Source: Prochlorococcus sp. AG-347-J21 | Lineage (GTDB): Bacteria; Cyanobacteriota; Cyanobacteriia; PCC-6307; Cyanobiaceae | Length of the DNA stretch: 64,000 bases | Assembly: GCA_003281455.1 (NCBI GenBank) | Contig: QCBX01000003.1 | Location: 1-64,000, forward strand | Reading direction: 5' to 3' | Translations under genes and position numbers: made by a program | Shown here: positions 45,954 through 55,862 of the stretch, one piece after another | How positions within the stretch are numbered: position 1 is the stretch's first letter | Layout: each line of letters starts with the position of its first letter | The notes under the pieces: model-generated | Seen by the model: the letters and a program-made list of their open reading frames with translations, nothing else | Told to the model about the DNA's origin: nothing | Database searches by the model: none

Positions 45954-46220
45954 ATGATTGAAACTTCAGGTGTAATAGAAAAAGAACAGGGGAATGGATT
46001 TTATTTGGTTACCTTAGAACAACCTGAAGGACATCAATGTTTATGTAGAGCTGCAGGTAAATTGACTAAATTTAGAATTAAATTATTAGCTGGAGATAAA
46101 GTGTTAGTTGAGATAAGTCCTTATGATCTCTCTAGAGGGAGGATAACTTATAGAGAAAGAAATGCAGGCGGCGCTAGACCCACTACTAATAAAAATAACC
46201 CTAAGAGAAATAATAAGTAA
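45954..46220 (+). CDS. Translation initiation factor IF-1-like protein
   Basis: An 88-residue S1/OB-fold protein. The C-terminal half AGDKVLVEISPYDLSRGRIT followed by YRER is IF-1-like, and the N-terminus matches TSGVIEKEQGNGFYLVTLE. The core HISGKMR of standard IF-1 is replaced by CRAAGKLTKF, the helix region carries two extra Cys (CLCR), and there is a basic, Asn-rich tail (GARPTTNKNNPKRNNK). It may be a second, divergent IF-1 rather than the copy expected in the ribosomal protein cluster. Confidence 0.85.
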   Translation: MIETSGVIEKEQGNGFYLVTLEQPEGHQCLCRAAGKLTKFRIKLLAGDKVLVEISPYDLSRGRITYRERNAGGARPTTNKNNPKRNNK

Positions 46221-46229
46221 AAAGATACT

Positions 46230-47606
46230 TTAGATAATATTTTTTATCGCTTCTTTAAACTCACTTCTTTGCTTAACACCTTGCCATTGTTTTTTTAATA
46301 ATTTTTCTTTAAAAAGTTGAACTGTTGGTGTGCCGTTAATACCAGCTTGTTTTGCAATATCTTGATCTTTATCAATATCTATTTCAACGCCAAGAACTGC
46401 ACCATCAAGTTCTTTAATTACCCTTTTTAACTGAGGTTTCAAAACATGACATGGGCCACAGCTTGGGGAACTAAAAATTACTAAGATAGGTTTTTTACTT
46501 TCGTGATAAAGTTTCCTTAATGCATAACTGCCTTTTTGCCATTCAGAATTAGAATCGAAAGTATCTTCATTAACTTCTTCTTCATTAAAATCTGATGAAT
46601 TAAGTTTTTTTTCTGGTTCGGGTGTTTCTCTGAGTATAGTTTTCGCTAAGTTTTTCTCTGCTAGCCACCTTTCGGTAGCTAATGCTGCCATGCATCCAGT
46701 CCCTGCAGCAGTAACTCCTTGTCTCCACTCAGAATCAACAACATCACCTGCAGCGAAGATGCCTTCAATAGATGTTTCTGGCCTTCCTGATTTACAAGCA
46801 ATATAGCCTTTATTATCTAAATCAATTTTGTTGTCCAAGAATTTCGTATTAGGTGTGTGCCCTATCGCGTAAAAAAGACCTTTTATATTGATTTCCCCTT
46901 TACCTTCTTGAGAGTGAATAGTTTCTATTCTCTCAAGCCATTCAGTACCATCCGCTTTATCAACTTTTGTGTTCCAATGAATTTCAATCTTTGGATTAGC
47001 TTTTACTCTATCAACCATTGCTGCGCTAGCCCTTAATTTTTCTGATCGAACAATCAAATGCACTTTGCTTCCATACTTTGTGAGATATGCTGCTTCTTCA
47101 CATGCAGAGTCGCCCCCTCCAATAACAGCTAATTCTTCATTTCTAAATTGTGGGGTGGCTCCATCACATATTGCACAAGCACTTATTCCTTTACTCCAGA
47201 ATTTATCTTCATTAATTACGCCTAATCTATTTGCACTTGCTCCAGTTGCAATAATAATTGAGTTAGATTTTATAGTTCCTTCTAAAGTTTTTAATTCAAA
47301 GGGATGTGAATCGGTATTAATTGAGATTACATCACTTTCGTATAAATTAGTGCCCCATCTTTCTGCTTGAGCCTTCATAAGATCCATCAATTCAGGCCCC
47401 AGTACTCCATCTGGGAAACCTGGATAATTTTCAACAAATGTTGTAGTCATTAATTGCCCACCAGGAATTCCACCAGAATCAAATCCTGTTACGAGTAATG
47501 GTTGAAGATTTGCTCGTGCGGCATATATTGCAGCTGTATATCCTGCAGGCCCTGAACCAATAATTACAACATTTTCTACGTTTGAAATCTTCTCTTTATT
47601 TTCCAT
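46230..47606 (-). CDS. NADPH-thioredoxin reductase fused to thioredoxin (NTRC)
   Basis: A 458-residue fusion. The reductase part (1-~320) has the FAD-binding GSGPAGYTAAIYAAR (about 18-32), the redox pair CAIC at Cys144/Cys147, the NADPH-binding GGGDSACEEAAYL and the second FAD motif GIFAAGDV. A linker of about 30 acidic residues follows, then a thioredoxin domain with Cys383-Gly-Pro-Cys386. NTRC is otherwise known from plastids and many cyanobacteria, where it feeds electrons to peroxiredoxin. It converges with the IF-1-like gene (9 bp). Confidence 0.97.
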   Translation of the reverse strand: MENKEKISNVENVVIIGSGPAGYTAAIYAARANLQPLLVTGFDSGGIPGGQLMTTTFVENYPGFPDGVLGPELMDLMKAQAERWGTNLYESDVISINTDSHPFELKTLEGTIKSNSIIIATGASANRLGVINEDKFWSKGISACAICDGATPQFRNEELAVIGGGDSACEEAAYLTKYGSKVHLIVRSEKLRASAAMVDRVKANPKIEIHWNTKVDKADGTEWLERIETIHSQEGKGEINIKGLFYAIGHTPNTKFLDNKIDLDNKGYIACKSGRPETSIEGIFAAGDVVDSEWRQGVTAAGTGCMAALATERWLAEKNLAKTILRETPEPEKKLNSSDFNEEEVNEDTFDSNSEWQKGSYALRKLYHESKKPILVIFSSPSCGPCHVLKPQLKRVIKELDGAVLGVEIDIDKDQDIAKQAGINGTPTVQLFKEKLLKKQWQGVKQRSEFKEAIKNII

Positions 47607-47685
47607 TTATTTGCTAATTTCACTACTAATGATAATAAACTAACCCAAATAATGTAGGGCGGATTTCACTCGATAGATTTATTAC

Positions 47686-47910
47686 TCAATCGTTGACTTT
47701 TTGGTCTAATAACTTTTTTAATTCCTTTGGGAAGTTTAAAACAGAATCTTTTAAATTTTCGTTCTTTTCTCCAATGTGTAATATCCACTCTCTAAATTCT
47801 TCTGCGATTGCATAACTATCTTCATACCTTTCTAAAGTGTCCATTGCGGAAATTCTATTGGTTGCCCAACAGGTAGCTATGTCGATCCTTTTTCTAATGA
47901 AGTTGTCCAT
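47686..47910 (-). CDS. Small unknown protein
   Basis: A 74-residue soluble protein starting at MDNFIRKRIDIATCWATNRI. An in-frame ATG 33 bp upstream (47943) would add MCLSIYNLNLS, which looks less native. It contains DTLERYEDSYAIAEEFREWI and ends KKLLDQKVND, so it is mostly helical. No family is recognised. Confidence 0.6.
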   Translation of the reverse strand: MDNFIRKRIDIATCWATNRISAMDTLERYEDSYAIAEEFREWILHIGEKNENLKDSVLNFPKELKKLLDQKVND

Positions 47911-48064
47911 TGAAAGATTTAAGTTGTATATAGATAAACACATCAGAGAACATATGTATTGTCTAATAAGTTACAACTTTGTACTTCCAAACAATAATTT
48001 AATCTTTAATTTATATTTGAGCCAATTTTAGGGTGAATTATAAAGAAAATACAAAGAAATAGAG

Positions 48065-48643
48065 TTAGACTGCCTCACTGTGATTCGCAAGTAGCCTTTC
48101 AACTTCCTCAAAACCCTCTTTCGCTGAATTTATTGCAAGTTCCTCGCTAATTTTTTCTTCTGATATTAATTTTGCAGATATTTTCTTTAAAAGAGTTTCC
48201 TTTTTTTCTCTTAGTGAAATAACAATTTCTTCTTCAATGATAGATTTTATTGCTTTAGAAATTATTTTTTTATCATTTGCTTCCTCGAATGTGCCCTGAA
48301 CTAATTCTTGAATAAATAATCGATGCACCTCACTACTTCTTAGAAAGCTTTCTGTGGCATTAATAATTCCTTCAACTAGAGCTTCATCTGGTTCAGAATC
48401 ATTTTCTGCTAGCTTAAATTCCCAATCTAAATGTCTTCTTTGCCAACCTGCCGAGTGGAGACTGGGCATGACTGTCTGTGAATAAGTATCAACTGACATT
48501 TCATAAATTCTCTCTGCCAATTTCTCGCACCAGTCTTTACCATGCTTTTCTAGATTTTTCTGCATAGCTTGCCTTGGAACAGCATGACCACCATGATGAC
48601 TGTGGCACACTCCATCGGGACATTCGATTGCTTTTATACTCAT
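48065..48643 (-). CDS. Unknown protein with Cys/His-rich N-terminus
   Basis: A 192-residue protein. The N-terminus MSIKAIECPDGVCHSHHGGH holds two Cys and four His in 20 residues, a probable metal-binding stretch. The rest is helical, with WCEKLAERIYEMSVDTYSQT, SLHSAGWQRRHLDWEFKLAE and a long Glu/Lys-rich C-terminal helix pair (about 110-190). No signal peptide or membrane segment is seen. I do not recognise the family. It is divergent from pntA across 126 bp. Confidence 0.75.
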   Translation of the reverse strand: MSIKAIECPDGVCHSHHGGHAVPRQAMQKNLEKHGKDWCEKLAERIYEMSVDTYSQTVMPSLHSAGWQRRHLDWEFKLAENDSEPDEALVEGIINATESFLRSSEVHRLFIQELVQGTFEEANDKKIISKAIKSIIEEEIVISLREKKETLLKKISAKLISEEKISEELAINSAKEGFEEVERLLANHSEAV

Positions 48644-48769
48644 TGGATTATTTAGACTTATATATTCTAGATAGCTATTTTTTATAGAAAAGAAAATATA
48701 TTTTTAACAAAAATCTAAGACTTTTGACTTTCTTCAATTTATATTTAGTATGTTAAAAAAATAAATAAA

Positions 48770-49900
48770 TTGACAAAGATACTTATTCCTTCCGAAACAA
48801 GCTCTGGTGAAAGGAGAGTTTCAGCTACACCAGAAGCGGTAAAGAAATTAAAAAGCCTTGGATGTGATGTTTATATTGAAAGTTCAGCAGGGAAATTATC
48901 AGGATTTAGTGACTTATCATATGAAGAATCGGGCGGAACAATAATAAACAACTTAGATCAAAAAATTTGGGGTGAAGCGGACTTAATATTTTGTGTTCAA
49001 ACTCCATCAGAGGATAATTTAACTAAGTTAAAGAAAGGCGCTGTTCTTCTCGGTCTTCTTAACCCGTATGGTAATAAGGAGCTTCTAAGGATTATAAATA
49101 GTAATAAGATTTCAGCTTTATCACTAGAGTTGCTTCCGAGGATTAGTAGAGCTCAATCTTCTGATGTTCTTTCTTCACAGGCCAATATTGCTGGATATAA
49201 AGCAGTTCTTTTGGCTGCAAGTGAGCTAGATAGATATTTCCCAATGCTTATGACTGCTGCTGGGACAGTCCAACCTGCCAAAGTAGTGGTTCTTGGTGGA
49301 GGCGTTGCAGGATTACAGGCAGTCGCGACAGCAAAAAGACTTGGAGCAATAGTATTTGTATCTGATATTAGACCTGCTGTTAAAGAACAAGTAGAATCCC
49401 TCGGAGCAAGATTTATAGAACTTCCTGAAGTTGAGGAAAAGCCAGGAGAGGCAGGAGGTTATGCAAAGGCTGTAACACCCGAATTCCTCTCAAAACAGAA
49501 GGCAACTTTAACTAAATATTTATCTGAAGCTGATGTCGCTATATGTACTGCGCAAGTTCTCGGTAAAAAGGCCCCTGTTTTAATAGACTCACCTATGATT
49601 AAAAAAATGAGGCCTGGAGCAGTAGTTATTGATTTAGCAGTTTCTCAGGGAGGGAACTGTGAAGGCACAAAATCAAATGAAACTATTATAAAAGATGGGG
49701 TAAAACTTATAGGAGCGGGGGAATTACCCTCTTCAGTTCCTTATGATGCAAGTTCACTTTATGCTAAGAACTTAACATCTTTGATTACACCATTTATAAA
49801 AGATGGTCTAATTAAATTAGATAAAGAGGATGAACTCATTTCTGGATGTTTATTAAGCGATGAAGGAGTTGTTCTTCAAAATAAAGTTTTTGAAAATTGA
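48770..49900 (+). CDS. pntA: NAD(P) transhydrogenase alpha subunit, part 1
   Basis: The proton-pumping transhydrogenase couples hydride transfer from NADH to NADP+ with the proton gradient. This 376-residue subunit is the NAD(H)-binding dI domain: ILIPSETSSGERRVSATPEA at the start, RAQSSDVLSSQANIAGYKAV, and the Rossmann VVLGGGVAGLQAVATAKRLG (about 168-187). The membrane part is encoded separately downstream, the split arrangement common in cyanobacteria. The start is TTG at 48770. It forms an operon with the next two genes (12 and 8 bp gaps). Confidence 0.96.
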   Translation: MTKILIPSETSSGERRVSATPEAVKKLKSLGCDVYIESSAGKLSGFSDLSYEESGGTIINNLDQKIWGEADLIFCVQTPSEDNLTKLKKGAVLLGLLNPYGNKELLRIINSNKISALSLELLPRISRAQSSDVLSSQANIAGYKAVLLAASELDRYFPMLMTAAGTVQPAKVVVLGGGVAGLQAVATAKRLGAIVFVSDIRPAVKEQVESLGARFIELPEVEEKPGEAGGYAKAVTPEFLSKQKATLTKYLSEADVAICTAQVLGKKAPVLIDSPMIKKMRPGAVVIDLAVSQGGNCEGTKSNETIIKDGVKLIGAGELPSSVPYDASSLYAKNLTSLITPFIKDGLIKLDKEDELISGCLLSDEGVVLQNKVFEN

Positions 49901-49912
49901 GGTTTTAAAATT

Positions 49913-50206
49913 ATGTCTTTTATAAGTCTTCTTTGGGTTCTTTTACTTGGTAGTTTATTAGGCCTCGAGTTAATTGGAAAAGTTCCTCCTACCCTTCACA
50001 CCCCTCTAATGAGTGGAGCAAATGCAATTTCAGGAATAACAATGCTTGCAGCCTTAACTTTAATTGTAAAAGCAGAAGGTAACGTACCACTTTTAATCAT
50101 TGGTTCAGTTTCTCTTGGATTTGCTCTTTTCAACGTTGTAGGCGGTTTCTTTGTAACTGATCGAATGCTCGCGATGTTTAGTCGTAAACCATCAAATAAG
50201 AAGTAA
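49913..50206 (+). CDS. NAD(P) transhydrogenase alpha subunit, part 2 (membrane)
   Basis: A 97-residue membrane subunit of the split PntA. It has LEWLIGKVPPTLHTPLM-like residues, here ELIGKVPPTLHTPLMSGANA, followed by SGITMLAALTLIVKA and VVGGFFVTDRMLAMF. These helices form part of the proton channel (dII). It lies between pntA part 1 and pntB in one operon. Confidence 0.95.
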   Translation: MSFISLLWVLLLGSLLGLELIGKVPPTLHTPLMSGANAISGITMLAALTLIVKAEGNVPLLIIGSVSLGFALFNVVGGFFVTDRMLAMFSRKPSNKK

Positions 50207-50214
50207 TTTTTAAC

Positions 50215-51654
50215 ATGAATCTACCTGTAATCATTAAATTTGTTATTGACCTTCTAGCAGTACTTTTACTAGCGTTGGGAATAAAAGGGTTGTCAAAAGT
50301 AAAGTCAGCAAGGGATGCCAATAGATTAGCTGCATTTGCAATGTCGCTATCAGTAGTAGGATTACTTTCTTATTATTTAGGTACTTCTGGAGTTGCTATT
50401 CAGTCTTGGATTTGGATAATAATTGGATCATTCATAGGTAGTTTATTCGGAGCAATTCTTGCAAAAAAAGTACCTATGACCTCCATGCCTGAAACAGTGG
50501 CATTGTTCAATGGTTGTGGAGGAATGTCATCACTTTTAGTGGCCTTAGGAGTAGCTATTTTTCCTATATCTAGTGGCCAAGAAAATTTTGATTTTTTTAA
50601 GTCAATTATTAACGAAGTTTCAATATCTGTTTCTGTATTTGTTGGTGCCATAACTTTCACAGGTTCAATTGTGGCGATGGCAAAGTTACAGGGCTGGTTA
50701 TCAACTCCAGGATGGACTCAGAGCAAAGTTAGACATTTTGTAAATATTGTTTTTGCAGTTGCTTCCTTGATAGCCTTTTTTGATTTGATAAACGGCAATA
50801 CAAGTTCTATTTGGCTTTTAGTTATAGTTTCTTCTTTATTAGGTATTGGAGTTACTTTGCCAATTGGTGGAGCTGATATGCCAGTCGTTATATCTTTATT
50901 AAATAGCTATTCAGGGATTGCAGCAGCAGCAGCAGGTTTCGTTGTAGATAGTCAGCTTTTGATAGTAGCAGGTGCAATGGTTGGAGCGGCAGGTCTAATA
51001 CTTACTCAAGTAATGTGCAAGGGTATGAATAGATCATTGGTCTCAGTTCTTTTTGGAGGATCTTTATCGGCACAAAGTACAGCATCTTCTGGTTCAGGAG
51101 AATATACAAATATAACTTCTTGCAGTGTTGAAGAATGCGCATTGACTTTGGAGGCAGCCAACAAGGTAATTATTGTTCCTGGTTATGGTCTGGCAGTAGC
51201 TCAAGCTCAACATACTTTAAGGGAAGTGACAAAAAAACTAGAGCAAAATGGTATTGAAGTTGTTTACGCAATTCATCCTGTAGCAGGAAGGATGCCTGGA
51301 CATATGAATGTACTTTTAGCAGAAGCAGATGTTCCTTACGAACAACTTAAAGAGATGGACGTTGTAAATCCTGATTTTCCAGCAACGGATGTTGTTTTAG
51401 TTTTAGGAGCAAATGATGTGGTTAATCCTCAAGCTAAAAATGATAGCTCTTCTCCTTTATATGGTATGCCAGTTCTTGATGTGCAGGAAGCAAGAACGGT
51501 ATTTGTAATTAAACGTGGTATGAGTGCAGGTTACTCCGGAATAAAAAATGATTTATTTGATCTGCCAAATACCTCAATGGTCTTTGGTGATGCAAAAAAG
51601 GTACTGAATGATTTGATTGGAGAATTAAAGGATCTTGGTGTTGGGGAGAAATAA
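50215..51654 (+). CDS. pntB: NAD(P) transhydrogenase beta subunit
   Basis: A 479-residue subunit. It has an N-terminal membrane half (1-~285, about nine helices) with VPMTSMPETVALFNGCGGMS, and a C-terminal NADP(H)-binding dIII domain (~300-479) with VIIVPGYGLAVAQAQH, GIEVVYAIHPVAGRMPGHMN and VLVLGANDVVNPQA. All hallmark motifs are intact. Its last 20 bp overlap the start region of the YheT-like hydrolase. Confidence 0.97.
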   Translation: MNLPVIIKFVIDLLAVLLLALGIKGLSKVKSARDANRLAAFAMSLSVVGLLSYYLGTSGVAIQSWIWIIIGSFIGSLFGAILAKKVPMTSMPETVALFNGCGGMSSLLVALGVAIFPISSGQENFDFFKSIINEVSISVSVFVGAITFTGSIVAMAKLQGWLSTPGWTQSKVRHFVNIVFAVASLIAFFDLINGNTSSIWLLVIVSSLLGIGVTLPIGGADMPVVISLLNSYSGIAAAAAGFVVDSQLLIVAGAMVGAAGLILTQVMCKGMNRSLVSVLFGGSLSAQSTASSGSGEYTNITSCSVEECALTLEAANKVIIVPGYGLAVAQAQHTLREVTKKLEQNGIEVVYAIHPVAGRMPGHMNVLLAEADVPYEQLKEMDVVNPDFPATDVVLVLGANDVVNPQAKNDSSSPLYGMPVLDVQEARTVFVIKRGMSAGYSGIKNDLFDLPNTSMVFGDAKKVLNDLIGELKDLGVGEK

Positions 51655-52723
51655 TAGTATATCTTTTAGTTTTTCAGATTACGTAAAAAATAAGCCATTT
51701 CGAGAAGTCTTACCTTGGATAGGTGGCGACTTACAAACTTTGAGAGATACTTTTGTTATTGATTTTGGTAAATCAAAAAAAAATAAAAAAATATTCTTTC
51801 CGATTAATAAAATTCTTTCTAAAAAATTTCAATGTGATTATCTTTTAGGTTTTTTAGAATTACCTGAAAACTTAAACTCGCTTAGGGGTTTTGTAATCGT
51901 TACACATGGTTTAGGGGGCTCAACTAAACGGTTTGGTTTAAGAAGAATATCTAAGAAATTAGCAAATAATGGTTTTGGAGTTCTTAAATTAAATCTAAGA
52001 GGATCTGGATCAGCGAGGTATTTAGCTAAAGGAAATTATTGTGCTAGATGCTCCAGTGATGTTATTTCAGCAATTAATTATTTTAAAAAATTGATTAATT
52101 TAGAGTTCAAAGATCTTATGAAAAGGAATAATAATCTTCCAATTTACGGAGTTGGATTATCTTTAGGTGGAACAATTCTTTTAAATGCCTGCCTAGATTA
52201 CGATGAAAATAAAGGAGAAAAACTTTTAGATGGCCTTGCCTGCGTGAGTACCCCTCTAGATTTATCTTCATGCAGTCTCTGTATTGAAAAACCTAGAAAT
52301 TCTATCTACCAAAAATGGTTACTTCACCGCTTGAAAAATCAGTTATGGGAGGGATTTAATGATGAAGGCAAACTCCTTGATAACGAGAAATTAAGAATAA
52401 AAATTAGAAATTTAAAAAGTATAAGAGAATTTGATCAGAAATTTACAGCTCCTAGTTGGGGATTTAATTCTTTAGAGGATTATTATATTAAAGCTTCTCC
52501 AATATTTAGAATCCAAAACTCAATAAAAAAATTACCTCAAATGCTTTTTATTCATGCCAAGGATGATCCCTGGGTTCCATATAAGGATACTTTGAATTTA
52601 AGAAAAGAATCTATTGATAAATTCACTATTTTTATAACTGAAAAAGGAGGTCATAATGGTTTTCATTCGATTAATGGCTGCTGGTCAGACGAAGTCGTAA
52701 AGAACTGGTTTATGAGTATCTAG
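51635..52723 (+). CDS. YheT-type alpha/beta hydrolase
   Basis: A 362-residue hydrolase of the YheT/ABHD family. It opens with PFREVLPWIGGDLQTLRDTF (family N-terminus), then VTHGLGGSTKRFGLRR, LKLNLRGSGSARYL, the nucleophile elbow YGVGLSLGGTILLNACL (Gly-Leu-Ser-Leu-Gly) and a late Asp/His pair in HAKDDPWVP and EKGGHNGFH. The substrate is probably a lipid or polymer ester. The start is uncertain: TTG at 51635 overlaps pntB by 20 bp, and GTG 51638 or TTG 51641 are alternatives. Confidence 0.87.
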   Translation: MVLGRNNSISFSFSDYVKNKPFREVLPWIGGDLQTLRDTFVIDFGKSKKNKKIFFPINKILSKKFQCDYLLGFLELPENLNSLRGFVIVTHGLGGSTKRFGLRRISKKLANNGFGVLKLNLRGSGSARYLAKGNYCARCSSDVISAINYFKKLINLEFKDLMKRNNNLPIYGVGLSLGGTILLNACLDYDENKGEKLLDGLACVSTPLDLSSCSLCIEKPRNSIYQKWLLHRLKNQLWEGFNDEGKLLDNEKLRIKIRNLKSIREFDQKFTAPSWGFNSLEDYYIKASPIFRIQNSIKKLPQMLFIHAKDDPWVPYKDTLNLRKESIDKFTIFITEKGGHNGFHSINGCWSDEVVKNWFMSI

Positions 52724-53054
52724 GACTATTTAAAAATGGTGTTTTTTTTAAAATCCATTTTTCAATTGGCTTACCGTTAATAACATGTGAGGTAAAAATT
52801 TCTGAAATTTTTTCTGGAGAAACTTTCTCGTACCAAATACCATCAGGCCAAACTAGAAGAATTGGGCCGTTCTTACATATTCTTAAACAGTCAGCCTTTG
52901 ATCTTAATATGTAAATCTTTTTTGTCGAGGGATCATTCTCAAATTTTTTTAAAATCTTTTTCAGACATTCCCATGTTTTTTGACCTTCATTACCTTTAAA
53001 GCATTTCTGTTTTGTAGGTGTTGCGCATAGTAGAAGGTGTTTATTTATATTCAC
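52710..53054 (-). CDS. Thioredoxin-like [2Fe-2S] ferredoxin
   Basis: A 114-residue protein with the layout of the NuoE/HoxE-like thioredoxin-fold ferredoxins: LLLCATPTKQKCF (Cys10 and Cys18), a central helix, YILRSKADCLRICKNGPILL (CX3C pair) and VWPDGIWYEKVSPEKISEI. The four Cys would hold a [2Fe-2S] cluster. Such single-domain proteins are common in cyanobacteria; the partner is unknown. It overlaps the convergent hydrolase by 14 bp and is 2 bp downstream of dxr. Confidence 0.9.
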   Translation of the reverse strand: MNINKHLLLCATPTKQKCFKGNEGQKTWECLKKILKKFENDPSTKKIYILRSKADCLRICKNGPILLVWPDGIWYEKVSPEKISEIFTSHVINGKPIEKWILKKTPFLNSPRYS

Positions 53055-53056
53055 TT

Positions 53057-54286
53057 TTATCCAATACTTACGTATTTTTTACCTTTTTTAATTTCTTGCT
53101 CAACAAAAAGTCTGGCCCAATTGTCTACATCAAGAATATCCTCTAATTCGGGACTCAAATTCAAATTCTCCATATGTGATTCACAAGCTTTACTTATAAA
53201 TGTTGGAATTTCTTGAAAAGAAATTTTTTCTTTAAGGAATTGTTCAACAGCCATTTCATTAGCAGCATTTAAGACTGCAGGCATAGTCCCAGAAGATTTT
53301 CCTGCGGCGTAGGCAAGTCCCATGCATGGATATTTAAACTCGTCTGGCTCTTTAAAAGTTAATTTTCCAATTTCACTTAGGTTTAATCTTTTCCAATTTG
53401 TTTTAAATCTTTCAGGCCAACTCATCGCATATAAAATGGGTAGTTTCATATCTGGCCAACCTAATTGAGCTAATACTGAAGAATCTTCCATCTCAATCAT
53501 TGAATGAATAATACTTTGAGGGTGGATAACTATTTCGATATTTTCGTAAGAGGTCCCAAATAAATAATGAGCTTCTATAACTTCTAATCCTTTATTCATA
53601 AGAGTTGCAGAATCTACAGTTATTTTTTTTCCCATATCCCAATTAGGATGTGAAGTTGCATCTTCCACTGTGACATGTTTTAAATCCTCAACGTCCCAAT
53701 CTCTGAAAGCACCACCAGAAGCTGTTAAATGTATGGCTTTTAAACCTTTAGGTATCTCTCCTGTTGAAAAATCTGCATTTTCATAATTGGGTAATCCTTG
53801 TAAACATTGAAAGATAGCAGAATGTTCTGAATCAGCAGGTAATAGCCTACTATTATTTTTCTTTAATGCAGGGATAACAATTGGTCCTGCCGCAATTAAA
53901 GTTTCTTTGTTAGCAAGTGCAATATTTTTCCCCGCATTAATCGCTGACATTGTTGGAATTAAGCCTGCACAGCCTACTATCCCTGTAACCACAGTATCTG
54001 CCTTATCCCATGCTGCAACTGCGTTAATCCCCTTCTTTCCACTCAAAACCAAGGGAGCACTATCCAAATCTAAGTTATTAATATTATCTTTTAAATCCTG
54101 TATAAGATTTTCATCCTCAATCGCAACCACATCTGGTTTATGTTTTTTAACTTGTTCTGTTAATAAATTAATATTTCTCCCTGCCGAAAGAGCTACGGCT
54201 TTAAACTTATCAGGTTGCTCACTAGCTATTTCGAGAGTTTGAGTCCCAATTGAACCAGTAGAACCGAGCACAGTAATGTATTTCAA
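53057..54286 (-). CDS. dxr: 1-deoxy-D-xylulose 5-phosphate reductoisomerase
   Basis: Dxr makes MEP, the first committed step of the plastid-type isoprenoid pathway (carotenoids, phytol). The 409-residue protein has the NADPH motif [14 protein letters not shown] (residues 7-20), [12 protein letters not shown], the metal/substrate site [25 protein letters not shown] (active-site loop), [20 protein letters not shown] split over motif borders, and [12 protein letters not shown]. Length is normal. It is followed 2 bp later by the [2Fe-2S] gene on the same strand. Confidence 0.97.
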   Translation of the reverse strand: MKYITVLGSTGSIGTQTLEIASEQPDKFKAVALSAGRNINLLTEQVKKHKPDVVAIEDENLIQDLKDNINNLDLDSAPLVLSGKKGINAVAAWDKADTVVTGIVGCAGLIPTMSAINAGKNIALANKETLIAAGPIVIPALKKNNSRLLPADSEHSAIFQCLQGLPNYENADFSTGEIPKGLKAIHLTASGGAFRDWDVEDLKHVTVEDATSHPNWDMGKKITVDSATLMNKGLEVIEAHYLFGTSYENIEIVIHPQSIIHSMIEMEDSSVLAQLGWPDMKLPILYAMSWPERFKTNWKRLNLSEIGKLTFKEPDEFKYPCMGLAYAAGKSSGTMPAVLNAANEMAVEQFLKEKISFQEIPTFISKACESHMENLNLSPELEDILDVDNWARLFVEQEIKKGKKYVSIG

Positions 54287-54368
54287 TTTTCTCTGATATT
54301 TCTAATATCTTCCCATTTAAAGGCGTATTTAAAAAACAAAAATTTCAAATTGGTTTTTTTCTTAAAAT

Positions 54369-55838
54369 TTAGACCCTTATCCATTTTGTTATTTCCTTTG
54401 ATTGATCAATAAGTTCAATACCTTTTTCTTTTAACAAATTCCTAATTTCATCGGCCTTCGTATAATTCTTTTCTTTTTTTGCTTTCAATCTTTCATTAAT
54501 AAGCATTGATATTTCTTCTTCTTTTATTTTACTTTCTTTTACTAAAACCTCTTTTTTAAGACCAAGTACCTCAGTCAATTTTTCAAGAGTTTTAAAATTC
54601 TCAAGTAGAAAGAATTTTTTATTTAGATCTATTTTTAAACCTTCGACCCTTTGAAATTGGTTTAAAAAGTTTTTTAATGGTTTTGCTAAATCGTAAATAA
54701 TTGCAATAGCACCTGCTGTATTAAGGTCATTTTCAAGAGCCTCAGAAAATTTAAGCTTTTTTTGAGATAATTCAAAGCTTATTTTCTCTTTATATTCGTC
54801 TTCGATAGATTCATTCTTATCAATAGATTTAAAAGCATCTTTTGTAAGGTCTAAAAAAGAAAGGGCTACATTAATATTTTTCCAAGCTTCTGAAGCACTC
54901 CTTAAAGCTTCTTCAGTAAAATCAAGTGGTTTTCTATAATTTATAGTCATAACAAAATATCGCAAAGTCATAGGGCTTATACCTGACTTAATTAGCTCTC
55001 TGATAGTTTTAAAATTTTTAAGGGATTTACTCATCTTTTGTCCATTTACATTGACCATCCCATTGTGTAACCAATAGTTCGCTAGCTTTTTGCCATTGGC
55101 TGCTTCTGATTGGGCGATTTCATTCTCATGATGTGGAAAAATCAAATCAGAACCACCTAAATGGATATCAATAGTATCTCCTAATTCATCTTTAACCATC
55201 GCCGAACATTCAATGTGCCATCCTGGCCTACCTTTACCCCATGGCGAATCAAAAAATGGCTCATCATCTTTGGCTTTTTTCCAAAGAGCAAAATCTTGGG
55301 GATTAAGTTTTTTACTATTTTCATCATTAGCCATTCTTCCTTGCTGATTGATATTTTGTTCTTGTATATTTTGATTACTTAGCTTGCCATAATTTTTATT
55401 TTTAAAAACAGAATAATAAACATCTCCATCCCTAGAGTATGCATAACCTTTGTCCTCAAGGATTGTAATAAAGGAGCAGATATTGCATATATGATTCGTT
55501 GCTCTTGGCATACTATCCGGACGCATTATTCCTAAAGAATCCATATCTTTATGAAATTCAATAATATTTTTTTCAGATACTTCCTTCATTGAACTGCTTT
55601 CTTCTTTAGCTCTTTTTAAAATCTTGTCATCAATATCTGTAAAATTTTGAACATACTTCACTTTGAAATCACTGTAAATTAAAAATCTTCTCAATACATC
55701 CCAAGCTATATAACTTCTGGCATGACCAAGATGACATAAATCATAAACAGTAACTCCACAACAATAAATTTTAACGACATCATCAATAGGCTTAAAAACC
55801 TCAACTCTTTTGCTTAAAGTATTAAAAAGTTTGATCAT
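54369..55838 (-). CDS. cysS: Cysteinyl-tRNA synthetase
   Basis: A class I synthetase of 489 residues. The HIGH motif is HLGH (residues 36-39) preceded by the zinc ligand Cys27 in CCGVTVYDL, with further zinc ligands in WHIECSAM and HHENE. KMSKS is intact in VNGQKMSKSLKNF. A C-terminal DALR-like helical anticodon domain follows. It lies 24 bp downstream of polA on the same strand. Confidence 0.97.
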   Translation of the reverse strand: MIKLFNTLSKRVEVFKPIDDVVKIYCCGVTVYDLCHLGHARSYIAWDVLRRFLIYSDFKVKYVQNFTDIDDKILKRAKEESSSMKEVSEKNIIEFHKDMDSLGIMRPDSMPRATNHICNICSFITILEDKGYAYSRDGDVYYSVFKNKNYGKLSNQNIQEQNINQQGRMANDENSKKLNPQDFALWKKAKDDEPFFDSPWGKGRPGWHIECSAMVKDELGDTIDIHLGGSDLIFPHHENEIAQSEAANGKKLANYWLHNGMVNVNGQKMSKSLKNFKTIRELIKSGISPMTLRYFVMTINYRKPLDFTEEALRSASEAWKNINVALSFLDLTKDAFKSIDKNESIEDEYKEKISFELSQKKLKFSEALENDLNTAGAIAIIYDLAKPLKNFLNQFQRVEGLKIDLNKKFFLLENFKTLEKLTEVLGLKKEVLVKESKIKEEEISMLINERLKAKKEKNYTKADEIRNLLKEKGIELIDQSKEITKWIRV

Positions 55839-55862
55839 CTTAAATTAAGTTTTTCATAAGGT

